A program made the position numbers and the translations under genes. Positions 6,807 to 13,514 of a stretch of 21,391 nucleotides of DNA are shown piece after piece. Each line of letters opens with the position of its first letter. Positions within the stretch are counted from its first letter, which is position 1. This DNA comes from Lachnospiraceae bacterium UBA5895. Lineage in GTDB: Bacteria > Bacillota > Clostridia > Lachnospirales > Lachnospiraceae. The notes under the pieces were generated by a model. The model ran no database searches. It saw nothing but the letters and a program-made list of their open reading frames with translations, and was not told the DNA's origin. Location: assembly GCA_002431915.1 (NCBI GenBank), contig DJEP01000095.1, forward strand, positions 1-21,391, written 5' to 3'.

Positions 6807-8294
6807 TTACTTGGTTCCACCCGGCTGCAGCTCAATATATTTTCTCAGGACAAAATGCATACAGGTTCCTTCGCCCTCTTTTGCCGTAGCCCATACATAA
6901 CCGCCGTGATCCTCAATAATCTTTTTCACAATGGAAAGACCGATACCGCTGCCGCCCTGTGCTGAATTTCGGGAAGCATCCGTACGGTAGAAGCGTTCGA
7001 AAATCTTCTGCAGATCCTTCTGTGCAATGCCTTTGCCGTTATCCTCGATCTCTACCCGGATGGAATCCACTTCGTCAAGGATGCGGATATCAATATGTCC
7101 ATTCGGCTTATCCATATATTTTACACTGTTACTGATAATATTATTGATGACCTTCTTCATCTGCTCCGGATCTGCAATGACAACCGTGTCAGGAGATACC
7201 AGGTTGGAATAATTCAATTTGATACCACGCTGTTCCAGATCCAAACCGACCTCTTCCACACAGTCTCCGAAATAATCCGCCACATTGATCCGATGAAAAT
7301 TATAAGGAATCTTGTTATTATCAATTCCGGAATAGGTCGTCAGCTCATTGATCAGACGATCCATATCAATGGCTTTGTTGTAGATGGTCTTAATATATTT
7401 ATCCATCTTCTCCGGCGTATCCGCCACACCGTCCATGATTCCCTCCACATAGCCCTTGATGGCTGTAATGGGTGTCTTCAGATCATGGGAAATATTGCTG
7501 ACCAGCTCCTTGTTCTGCTTCTCATGCTGGATGTTCTCCTCCGTGGATTCCTTCAGACGCAGACGCATGTCCTCGTAATTGCGGTAGAGATCTCCGATCT
7601 CACCTTTGGCATCCGTCTCCAGAACATAGTCAAAATTTCCTTCCTTGATCTTACGCATGGCAATGTTCAATTCGTTCACAGGCTCAAACACACCCTTATG
7701 GATCCACTGGGTCAGCATCAGGCTGGTGAAGATCAAAATCACAATAATAGCAATGAACATGTCAATCAACAGATTCCGCGAAATCAGGGAATTGACCTTT
7801 GTGACAATAAACACACTGCCCGGTGTTCCGTCCCGGAAAGTAAAATCAATCTGCTTTACATATTTTTCCAGTTCATTATAGAAGTAGCCACTGTCATCCG
7901 ACAGTTTTTCATCACCATAAGCAGGCAGCTTTTCAAAAATCTTCTGTGCGGCATCTTCATTGCCCGCATAATAGAGCTGGTCGCCTTTTCTTACTATAAT
8001 ATAAGTAGACTTCCGGGATACCTCCGCATTCACATGATCGAGATATTCCTTGTCCTCCAGCTTGCTGCTGTCTTCCTTCGCCTGATCCAGCAGCACATAA
8101 TAGGCCTGATCCGTGGTGTTGGTGAATTCCTTGATATTTTCCGACATCATAGAATAGTCAATATCCGTCAGGCTGAGACCCTGCGAAAAATTCATCAGAT
8201 AAATGGCAATCACCACAAACGCCATGATTGTCAACAGCAGCGGAAGTAAAATAATACTTAAAAAAGTTACCCGTAATCTCGTTTTAAATTTCAT
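6807..8294 (-). CDS. Membrane sensor histidine kinase
   Basis: 495 residues. Transmembrane helix 1 at about 10-34, an extracellular sensor region at about 35-172 with no motif I recognise, helix 2 at about 174-196 (DMFIAIIVILIFTSLMLTQW), then a HAMP linker (about 197-250). The DHp domain carries the phosphorylated H270 in SNISHDLKTPITAIKGY. The HATPase_c domain has the N box NNIISNSVKYM, G1 box IEDNGKGI, F box IFERFYR and G2 box GGSGIGLSIV. The whole set is intact. It is the promoter-proximal gene of a kinase-regulator pair; kinase first is the less usual order. The start codon follows GAGGG. The signal sensed is unknown. Confidence 0.95.
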   Translation of the reverse strand: MKFKTRLRVTFLSIILLPLLLTIMAFVVIAIYLMNFSQGLSLTDIDYSMMSENIKEFTNTTDQAYYVLLDQAKEDSSKLEDKEYLDHVNAEVSRKSTYIIVRKGDQLYYAGNEDAAQKIFEKLPAYGDEKLSDDSGYFYNELEKYVKQIDFTFRDGTPGSVFIVTKVNSLISRNLLIDMFIAIIVILIFTSLMLTQWIHKGVFEPVNELNIAMRKIKEGNFDYVLETDAKGEIGDLYRNYEDMRLRLKESTEENIQHEKQNKELVSNISHDLKTPITAIKGYVEGIMDGVADTPEKMDKYIKTIYNKAIDMDRLINELTTYSGIDNNKIPYNFHRINVADYFGDCVEEVGLDLEQRGIKLNYSNLVSPDTVVIADPEQMKKVINNIISNSVKYMDKPNGHIDIRILDEVDSIRVEIEDNGKGIAQKDLQKIFERFYRTDASRNSAQGGSGIGLSIVKKIIEDHGGYVWATAKEGEGTCMHFVLRKYIELQPGGTK

Positions 8295-8316
8295 AATAAC
8301 GCCCTCTCTTGTGTCA

Positions 8317-8325
8317 ATTATAGCA
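8317..8325 (-). promoter_or_regulatory. Extended -10 promoter of the two-component operon
   Basis: Minus strand: TGCTATAAT, with TATAAT at 8317-8322. The -35 region is poor. The expected start is about 15-20 bases before the kinase ATG, so the leader is short. It lies in the divergent region shared with perR. Confidence 0.5.
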
Positions 8326-8406
8326 TAAAATAATATTCTCTGTGTATATAAGGAATCAAGAATATCATTAAAAAAATATAAACAAATTTTTTATTTTATT
8401 TTTCTG

Positions 8407-8434
8407 TTGACATTATTCGAATATCATGTATAAT
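8407..8434 (+). promoter_or_regulatory. Consensus sigma-A promoter for perR-rbr
   Basis: TTGACA (8407-8412), a 16-base spacer, and TATAAT (8429-8434): both hexamers are perfect. The start would be near 8441, about 40 bases before the perR ATG and immediately upstream of the palindrome at 8449-8461. Confidence 0.85.
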
Positions 8435-8448
8435 AGGCTTATAAAAAC

Positions 8449-8461
8449 AGTAATCATTACT
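8449..8461. promoter_or_regulatory. Candidate PerR operator (perfect 6-1-6 palindrome)
   Basis: AGTAATcATTACT is a perfect palindrome with one central base. Its core TAATnATTA equals the core of the known PerR box (TTATAATnATTATAA). It covers the expected early transcribed region of perR, where binding would block initiation, so autoregulation by peroxide-sensing PerR is likely. Inferred, not proven. Confidence 0.6.
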
Positions 8462-8483
8462 ATTATTGAGAAAGGAGTTCATC

Positions 8484-8888
8484 ATGGCACTGAAACGAAG
8501 CAGACAACGGGAAATGATTAAAACCTTTCTCATGGGGCGCAAGGATCATCCTACCGCAGATGTGATCTATTCCAACCTGAAGCAGCAGGATCCGAACTTA
8601 AGTCTCGGTACCGTCTACCGTAATCTGACTCTTTTGTCAGACATGGGAGAGATCTTACGACTCCGGATAGGTGACGGTGTAGACCATTTTGATGCCGATA
8701 CTTCCGAACATTATCATTTCGTGTGTACGGAATGTGGAAGCGTCATTGATCTGGACATGGATAGTATTGATTCCATCATGGAGAACGCCGGAGAGAGATT
8801 CGACGGCAGGATCCGGGGACATGTCACTTATTTCTACGGCACCTGTCCCGCCTGTACCAGGATTGCTACGAAGTCCACACTTTCTTAA
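8484..8888 (+). CDS. perR: PerR peroxide-responsive repressor (Fur family)
   Basis: 134 residues. A winged-helix N-terminus (about 1-65) contains HPTADVIYSNL and GTVYRNLTLLSDMGEI, followed by a dimerisation/metal domain. Relative to Bacillus subtilis PerR with an offset of 15, every key residue is present: regulatory-metal ligands H22, D70, H76, H78 and D89 (B. subtilis H37, D85, H91, H93, D104) and structural zinc cysteines C81, C84, C121 and C124. D89, where Fur has a longer acidic residue, supports PerR over Fur. With iron bound, peroxide oxidises the histidines and the repressor leaves DNA. A TTG at 8466 would extend the frame, but ATG 8484 has AAAGGAG 6 bases upstream. Located 101 bases before the rubrerythrin gene on the same strand, a common clostridial pairing. 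Confidence 0.95.
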   Translation: MALKRSRQREMIKTFLMGRKDHPTADVIYSNLKQQDPNLSLGTVYRNLTLLSDMGEILRLRIGDGVDHFDADTSEHYHFVCTECGSVIDLDMDSIDSIMENAGERFDGRIRGHVTYFYGTCPACTRIATKSTLS

Positions 8889-8989
8889 AGGAAAACAGGC
8901 TTCGTTCCATAAATAAATTTGTGTCGATATGGCACACGCAAAAAGAGAAAACAAACAAAATATTTCATCAGAGAAAAGGAGAAAAAATT

Positions 8990-9532
8990 ATGGCAAAGTA
9001 TGTATGTCAGGTATGTGGTTATGTTTATGAAGGTGATGCGGCTCCCGCAGAGTGCCCCATCTGTCACGCTCCCGCTTCCAAGTTCACGAAGCAGGAAGAG
9101 GATAAGACCTGGGCTGCTGAACATGTAGTAGGTGTAGCACAGGGTGCTCCCGAAGATATCATTGCAGATCTGCGCGCAAACTTCCAGGGCGAATGCTCCG
9201 AGGTTGGTATGTATCTGGCAATGGCAAGAGTTGCTCACAGAGAGGGTTATCCCGAGATCGGTCTGTACTGGGAGAAGGCAGCTTACGAAGAGGCTGAGCA
9301 TGCTGCAAAGTTCGCAGAGCTGTTAGGTGAAGTCGTTACCGATTCCACCAAGAAGAATCTGGAAATGAGAGTAGATGCCGAGAACGGTGCTACCGCTGGT
9401 AAGTTCGACCTGGCTAAGAGAGCCAAGGCTCTGAACCTGGATGCAATCCATGATACCGTTCATGAGATGGCTCGTGATGAGGCTAGACATGGCAAGGCAT
9501 TCGAGGGATTATTAAAGAGATACTTCGGTTAA
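8990..9532 (+). CDS. rbr: Reverse rubrerythrin (rubredoxin domain first), peroxide reductase
   Basis: 180 residues. Rubredoxin-type FeS4 site at the N-terminus (C6xxC9G and C22PxC25), then a four-helix diiron domain with likely ligands E68, E101, H104, E131, E164 and H167 (EEAEH and MARDEARH motifs). The rubredoxin domain precedes the diiron domain, the reverse of classical rubrerythrin, as in the clostridial reverse rubrerythrins that reduce hydrogen peroxide (and O2) with electrons from NAD(P)H via partner reductases. An upstream in-frame extension to 8921 is possible, but ATG 8990 has AAAGGAG and the conserved MAKYVC start. Codon use is strongly biased toward GCT/GCA and AAG, as expected for a highly expressed gene. 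Probably co-transcribed with perR and derepressed by peroxide. Confidence 0.95.
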   Translation: MAKYVCQVCGYVYEGDAAPAECPICHAPASKFTKQEEDKTWAAEHVVGVAQGAPEDIIADLRANFQGECSEVGMYLAMARVAHREGYPEIGLYWEKAAYEEAEHAAKFAELLGEVVTDSTKKNLEMRVDAENGATAGKFDLAKRAKALNLDAIHDTVHEMARDEARHGKAFEGLLKRYFG

Positions 9533-9534
9533 TC

Positions 9535-9563
9535 TTGACAGTGCGCTCCATCATTGCTACAAT
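9535..9563 (+). promoter_or_regulatory. Consensus promoter in front of the MATE pseudogene
   Basis: TTGACA (9535-9540), a 17-base spacer, and TACAAT (9558-9563), with TG one base before the -10. It begins 2 bases after the rubrerythrin stop and would start a leader of about 105 bases before the MATE ATG at 9677, containing the hairpin at 9606-9649. Confidence 0.75.
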
Positions 9564-9605
9564 ATGCGGCAAAAGCTCGGAGGGCGAGTTGTTCAGAGAA
9601 GCAAC

Positions 9606-9658
9606 AGCCGGATAAGAGGCAGATTGAGATATCTGTTTCTTGTCCGGCTTATTTTTTT
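9606..9658 (+). terminator. Intrinsic terminator after rbr, or attenuator in the MATE leader
   Basis: AGCCGGATAAGAGGCAG (9606-9622) pairs with CTGTTTCTTGTCCGGCT (9633-9649) using only Watson-Crick and G-U pairs, with a 10-base loop, followed by TATTTTTTT. It ends the perR-rbr transcript. Because a strong promoter lies upstream and the MATE RBS (GGGAGG, 9663-9668) directly downstream, it could also act as a conditional attenuator. Confidence 0.85.
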
Positions 9659-9676
9659 GCAAGGGAGGAATCTAAT

Positions 9677-10659
9677 ATGGATTTTCTGAACGGAAAATCA
9701 AGCCGATGTACTTCAAATATCTGTCGGCAGCGTTTGGCAGTGCCATGATCACATCGGTGTATTCTATTGTGGACACCGCAATGGTGGGTCAGTACCATGG
9801 GTCGGAGGGAACCGCTGCACTGGCAGTCGTAGCACCGGTCTGGAACATTATATACAGCCTGGGACTGTTGATGGGTATCGGCGGCAGTGTCATTTTCAGC
9901 ATGAAGCGCGGTCATGAGAAAAATGATGGCAGCGAGAACCAGTATTTCACCGCTGCAGTGATCGGTGCCGTGATCTTATCTGTTCTGGCATGGATCGGGG
10001 TCATCTGTTTTAAGCGTCCGATTCTCACCTTTTTCGGCGCAGATGAATCGCTGCTGGTACTGGCACAGAGATATATGCGTCCGATCAAATATGTATTCCC
10101 GCTGTTTTTGTTCAACCAGATGCTGTCAGCCTTTCTGCGAAATGATAAAGCTCCGGGACTTGCCACCTTCGGTGTGCTCACCGGCGGTATCTTCAATATC
10201 TTCGGTGACTACTTCTTCGTATTTACCTGTGACATGGGAATCTTTGGTGCAGGTCTTGCGACCGCCATCGGTTCTGCTGTTTCATTTGTTGTGATGATGA
10301 CACACTTTTTCAGCCGCAAGAATACACTTCGGCTGGCATTGTGGACCACGGCATTCTTCGGCATATTCTGGACGGCGCTCAGTATGCTGTGCCCGAATGT
10401 CTATATCCGTATTTTCATGGCGCCCACGCCGGAAATACTTGCCATGGCTCCTGCCATTATCCGAACCTATGCGCTGTCATTTTTGCTGCTGCCGTTCAAC
10501 ATTTTCTCTACCTACTATTTTCAGGCGATCATGAAGCCTACAGCAGCATTCATCGTGTCCGTTGCCCGCGGACTGGTCATCAGCGGCATCTTGATCCTGC
10601 TGCTCCCGATCCTGACAGGCGCGGATTCCCTGTGGTTCGCCATGCCATCATCGGCATAA
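9677..10659 (+). pseudogene. MATE family multidrug efflux transporter, degraded
   Basis: The remaining protein is recognisably a MATE exporter (Na+ or H+ driven, inner membrane): TSVYSIVDTAMVGQY near the N-terminus, multiple hydrophobic helices, and a C-terminal half with AFFGIFWTALSML and IFSTYYFQAIMKPTAAF. Three lesions are visible. First, the natural start at 9677 (good RBS) runs MDFLNGK and then falls out of frame because the A-run at 9694-9697 lacks one base; the frame resumes at MYFKYLSAAFG (9706). Second, at about 10330-10340, TLRLA joins directly to LWTTAFFG; from memory of the family about 100 residues are missing there. Third, the protein stops after DSLWFAMP, about 80 residues short, where the sequence becomes the 3' end of the next gene on the other strand. 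Only about 317 of the usual 450 residues remain. Confidence 0.85.
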
Positions 10660-10961
10660 TATTCATCCATTGCTGTAATTTTATCTTCTTTAATCTGAAT
10701 AAATGAAGTTACATGGAAAGAAACACTTCTGTCCTTAAGGTAAATGTGTGTAACCGTAATAATCAAATCATTCAGAGTTTCCATTCGTTCTACGACTCCG
10801 TCCCATTCCCCGGGATACTCACAATTTGCAATGATATATTCATCTACCGTAAAATGCTCATTGGTACAATGCCAGTTCACATAGGCTTCCTTGTGAAAAT
10901 ACTTTCTGATATTTTTCTCGTCCTGAGCCAGAACGGCTTTCCAAAATTCTTTTATGTTCAT
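10521..10961 (-). pseudogene. NTF2/SnoaL-like family protein with lost 3' end, fused to antisense MATE sequence
   Basis: From ATG 10961 the first roughly 106 residues (MNIKEFWKAVLAQDEKNIRK to the region of AMDEYYADDG) look like a small nuclear transport factor 2 fold protein. It is a cone-shaped alpha+beta domain found in enzymes and ligand-binding proteins, and its function here is unknown. After the ADDG segment (about base 10643) the reading frame continues, but it is the reverse complement of the MATE gene, giving about 40 foreign residues to a stop at 10521. The family's own ending, usually another 15-20 residues, is missing. An upstream ATG at 11024 overlaps the NUDIX stop, but ATG 10961 with AGAGG upstream fits the family. 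It may still be expressed downstream of the NUDIX gene, but the product would have an artificial tail. Confidence 0.7.
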
Positions 10962-11013
10962 GTTGTAAGCAATACCTCTACTTCTTTTATGGAGTATTTG
11001 ACGCAACCATGCA

Positions 11014-11508
11014 CTATCGTTCATTTTCTATTACAAATTTTACAAGTTGCCAACCAATACTGCCTTCTCTTAATAATGCCAAAGCATTCTCATACTTTAT
11101 CCACTCTACAGCATCTACTTCTCCAGATAATGCAAACTCCTTTTTCTTTGCCTTAGCCTTATATCCTAACATTAACATTCCCTTCTTTTCATAAGGATAG
11201 CTTTTCACAAATTCTAGAGTTTCTATATCTTGCCCAATCTCTTCTTTTACTTCACGAACAACTGTGTCTTCAGCTGCTTCGCCTATTTTCATTATTCCTG
11301 CCACACATACATATTTAGTTGCAGACACATACTTCTGTCTTAATAATGCAACTTCTCTATACTCATTTACCACTGCGGCAATAATGCTTGTTGTAAACAT
11401 ATCCCATAAAGGTATATTACAGTTATCGCAAAATGGAATTTTCCCCTCATCCCAAATCTCTTTGCTAATAAGTTTTTTGCCACAATATGGACAATATGTA
11501 AAATGCAT
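11014..11508 (-). CDS. NUDIX hydrolase with N-terminal zinc ribbon
   Basis: 164 residues. A four-cysteine zinc ribbon (C6, C9, C27, C30) is followed by a NUDIX fold whose box is complete: G71, E77, then REVKEEIG (R85-G92), matching Gx5Ex7REUxEExGU. NUDIX enzymes hydrolyse nucleoside diphosphates linked to another group. The zinc ribbon before the NUDIX domain recalls NADH pyrophosphatase (NudC), but the protein is shorter and the NudC SQPWPFP motif after the box is not seen, so the substrate is open. GAGAGGAAAG lies just before the ATG. The gene is clearly more A/T-rich than the left half of the window, suggesting a different origin. It is intact although its neighbours are broken. Confidence 0.88.
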   Translation of the reverse strand: MHFTYCPYCGKKLISKEIWDEGKIPFCDNCNIPLWDMFTTSIIAAVVNEYREVALLRQKYVSATKYVCVAGIMKIGEAAEDTVVREVKEEIGQDIETLEFVKSYPYEKKGMLMLGYKAKAKKKEFALSGEVDAVEWIKYENALALLREGSIGWQLVKFVIENER

Positions 11509-11579
11509 AACACTTTCCTCTCATTTATACAGTATATTGGTTTTTCTTACTCTGAACTGCGTAGGTCTCCCCATAAATC

Positions 11580-12527
11580 TCAAGTCTCATTGGGAGTTTC
11601 TTTTCCGGCAATAATCCTCTTTATTTCTTCTATTGTTTTATCTGTTGCCGATGCAATCTGTTCCGCAGAGAGACCGTTCTTATACATTGTCATAATAAGT
11701 CCTGCTTCGCCCTCTCTGCGTCCATCTTCCCTAACTCCCTGGCTCAAATTACACATAGTACTCATATCCTTTCTAAAATTCTCTTCTAACGGAATATTAT
11801 ATTCGCTTCCAATAATGTCCAGCTTTTCATCCACTGTAAGCTCTCTGGACAGTAATGCCCCCAGCAGACGATGTAACTCGTAGGTCTCATCATGTTCCGG
11901 CAGTTCCTTTGCCAGTCCTATCATAATAATATTCAGCAGATCCAGATCGCCTTTCCATTCATAAGTTCCGATCAGATCCTCTTTGGTCAGATGAATATGG
12001 CTCATGGTATTTTCTTCTATATTCATACAGATCCAAATGGAATAGACACGCTTGATATCATCGTAACTCAAATTCTGGAAAGCCCGTTTCTTCTGGGAAG
12101 AGATCAGTCTGCTCACATAGAAGATCGCCCGGTTCAGAATCTCGTATTCGCCGGGTTCATCTTTTTGTGCTTCTACATTGATGATGACCTGGGACAGTCC
12201 ATCCTTCATCCGTACATAAAATACGATGTCGAAACGTACCAGCCCTTCGTTCAATTCCTGGTTCTCTGTGTTAAAACCAACAAGGCGTTGTCCGTTCTGA
12301 AAATGCACCGCGTTCGTCAGTCCCGGCTCCACTGACACGGCGCTAATATAAGGAATCCCTTCTATCAGGGCTGCCACCTCGAGCGGATCCATCCCCCTAA
12401 ATTCTTCCACGGTTTTTACCAGGATCCGCGCCAGAACAATCTTATGTGCTATCAGGCGTTTCGCACTGTTATCGTATTGTGCATCTATATCTGTTGCCAA
12501 TACTGCATTTTTCAATTCCGTATTCAA
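11580..12527 (-). CDS. Rpn-like PD-(D/E)XK nuclease family putative transposase
   Basis: 315 residues. It resembles the abundant Firmicutes family annotated as PD-(D/E)XK nuclease family transposase / Rpn recombination-promoting nuclease. The putative active site is D100 in VRFD, followed by the strand IINVEAQKD (E119, Q121, K122), the E-x-Q/K form of the nuclease core. The C-terminus (about 255-310) is a charged helix plus a short HTH-like segment (KNGLSAEQIASATDKTIEEI). No terminal inverted repeats or target duplications flank the gene, so it is not a visible insertion element here; related Rpn proteins are now often considered toxins or phage-defence proteins. It starts with TTG at 12527, supported by AGGAGG 6 bases upstream and no nearby ATG. 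Confidence 0.85.
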   Translation of the reverse strand: MNTELKNAVLATDIDAQYDNSAKRLIAHKIVLARILVKTVEEFRGMDPLEVAALIEGIPYISAVSVEPGLTNAVHFQNGQRLVGFNTENQELNEGLVRFDIVFYVRMKDGLSQVIINVEAQKDEPGEYEILNRAIFYVSRLISSQKKRAFQNLSYDDIKRVYSIWICMNIEENTMSHIHLTKEDLIGTYEWKGDLDLLNIIMIGLAKELPEHDETYELHRLLGALLSRELTVDEKLDIIGSEYNIPLEENFRKDMSTMCNLSQGVREDGRREGEAGLIMTMYKNGLSAEQIASATDKTIEEIKRIIAGKETPNET

Positions 12528-12727
12528 TGGTTTCCTCCTTTTGTGTCAGGTAATCATAGATACCGCCGGAAATAAAAGGATTTCGCCATATCTACATTAT
12601 AACTTACCTGTTTTTCTGATACAGCTGGTTTTCTGTGTGGGTTTTTGCCTCTCTGCTCTTCTTAAAGAGGCGGCGGACTTTCTTAACAAAAGTCTCAGAT
12701 ATCAGCTTCCGCTGACAAAGAAATTTT

Positions 12728-12748
12728 CATAAGTGACATGTACTTATG
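12728..12748. repeat. 7-7-7 inverted repeat
   Basis: CATAAGT (12728-12734), a 7-base spacer GACATGT, and ACTTATG (12742-12748) form a perfect inverted repeat, operator-like in size, in the gene-free interval. No T-tract follows, so it is not a terminator. Confidence 0.5.
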
Positions 12749-12794
12749 GACATAGTATATCCTATAATTTTTATTTATGCAATAAATATATTTA

Positions 12795-12846
12795 AAAATT
12801 GTCTTTTAAGCGTAATATCGTAATATTTCTCTTAAAAGACAATTTT
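12795..12846. terminator. Intrinsic terminator, likely bidirectional
   Basis: A perfect 16-base stem AAAATTGTCTTTTAAG (12795-12810) / CTTAAAAGACAATTTT (12831-12846) with a 20-base loop and A/T-rich flanks. It lies 30 bases after the end of the minus-strand TIGR04076-like reading frame and would terminate it. Confidence 0.75.
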
Positions 12847-12875
12847 GTAAACTCGTTTATTTAGGCGTTCTATTT

Positions 12876-13262
12876 TTAGTCAAACATTTTCTTATAAATA
12901 TCATATGCCGAAACACACTCTTCTATCGGCAATCTTCGTTTTTCAGCCTGTGTAAGCATCCTCCACCGTATTTCTGAAATTCTGCTTTTCCAGCCATTGT
13001 CTTTCTTCGTCATTCTCGGGAATATCGATCCGCCTTGCAACGCTGTATAAACATATCTGCTGACAGCGTCCCATGCCTCACCGCAGAATTTACCATTCAT
13101 CAGATGATAAAAGTCGTCTCTTTCCGGCGTACGCTGTAAAAGGAAGGTGTCCCCGGCTTTGAAGCACGGACATGGTCCGGACTTGGGATTCGCTAAATAT
13201 TTTTCCTATAGTTCCGGAAACACTTTTGTCTCTAATACCGTTATTTTACATTCGTGTTTCAT
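12876..13262 (-). pseudogene. TIGR04076-like small protein gene with in-frame amber codon
   Basis: Reading from ATG 13262 (AAGGAGA upstream) gives MKHECKITVLETKVFPEL, a TAG at 13206-13208, then in the same frame EKYLANPKSGPCPCFKAGD, FCGEAWDAVSRYVYTALQGG and onward to the stop at 12876. The order ITV, GPCP, F..G, FCxEAW, YVxxxxxGG is that of the TIGR04076 family, whose function is unknown. The stop sits where relatives I recall have Gln, so CAG-to-TAG is the simplest explanation. Translation could restart at the ATG at 13100 to give 74 residues, without the GPCP part. The last about 38 residues (after KDNGW) do not match the family ending I remember, so the 3' end may also be rearranged. Function not assigned. 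Confidence 0.7.
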
Positions 13263-13288
13263 TCAAAAAATCTCCTTCGAATATTATT

Positions 13289-13514
13289 TCATTTTCCCAG
13301 TTTCTTTGCATAAAGGAAACAAGTCAGCGGCACTTCTTTTTTTTCCAAATTCAATACGACCTGCTGTTCTCCTTCTCTGTCAAATCCCCGGTGTTCATAA
13401 AATTGATAGGTACAGGCATTGTCCGTATATAGAGATAAACGAGTTTTCCCCATTCGTCTTTTTCCAGTGCGGAAAGCAGTGCCGTGCCGATTCCCCTGAT
13501 TTTGCAATTTTATA
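13289..13514 (-). pseudogene. GNAT acetyltransferase, C-terminal remnant with frameshifts
   Basis: The stretch GKTRLSLYTDNACTYQFYEH followed by RGFDREGEQQ is the typical last part of a GNAT N-acetyltransferase (acetyl-CoA fold, Y-x-x-G-F motif). Just upstream, another frame reads RGIGTALLSALEKDEWGK, the acetyl-CoA-binding loop (R/Q-x-x-G-x-G/A), so one base is missing near 13441-13455 in a G/A run. Further upstream the gene is cut off by the 3' end of the group II intron at 13515. The N-terminal half is absent from the window. It ends 26 bases before the TIGR04076-like start, on the same strand. Confidence 0.75.

Larger units (their letters stand above)
12528..12875. other. Gene-free interval between Rpn-like gene and TIGR04076-like pseudogene
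   Basis: 348 bases with no supported coding region; a 63-codon plus-strand frame here has no RBS or recognisable motifs. It contains a candidate minus-strand promoter for the Rpn gene (TATAAT at 12596-12601, weak -35), a 7-7-7 palindrome at 12728-12748 and a long terminator hairpin at 12795-12846. The right half is very A/T-rich. Confidence 0.6.

Noticed and set aside
7095..8249. 384-codon plus-strand frame opposite the histidine kinase
   Set aside because: Long but His/Ile-rich shadow; all kinase boxes are on the minus strand and no RBS is present.
9706..10659. Intact short MATE transporter starting at 9706
   Set aside because: The RBS and the family N-terminus point to ATG 9677 with a one-base frameshift, and internal and C-terminal parts are missing.
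11580..12527. Insertion sequence around the Rpn-like 'transposase'
   Set aside because: No terminal inverted repeats or target-site duplication seen at either side; treated as a stand-alone nuclease gene.
12541..12732. 63-codon plus-strand frame in the gene-free interval
   Set aside because: No start signal or motif; it begins inside the promoter and RBS region of the minus-strand Rpn-like gene.
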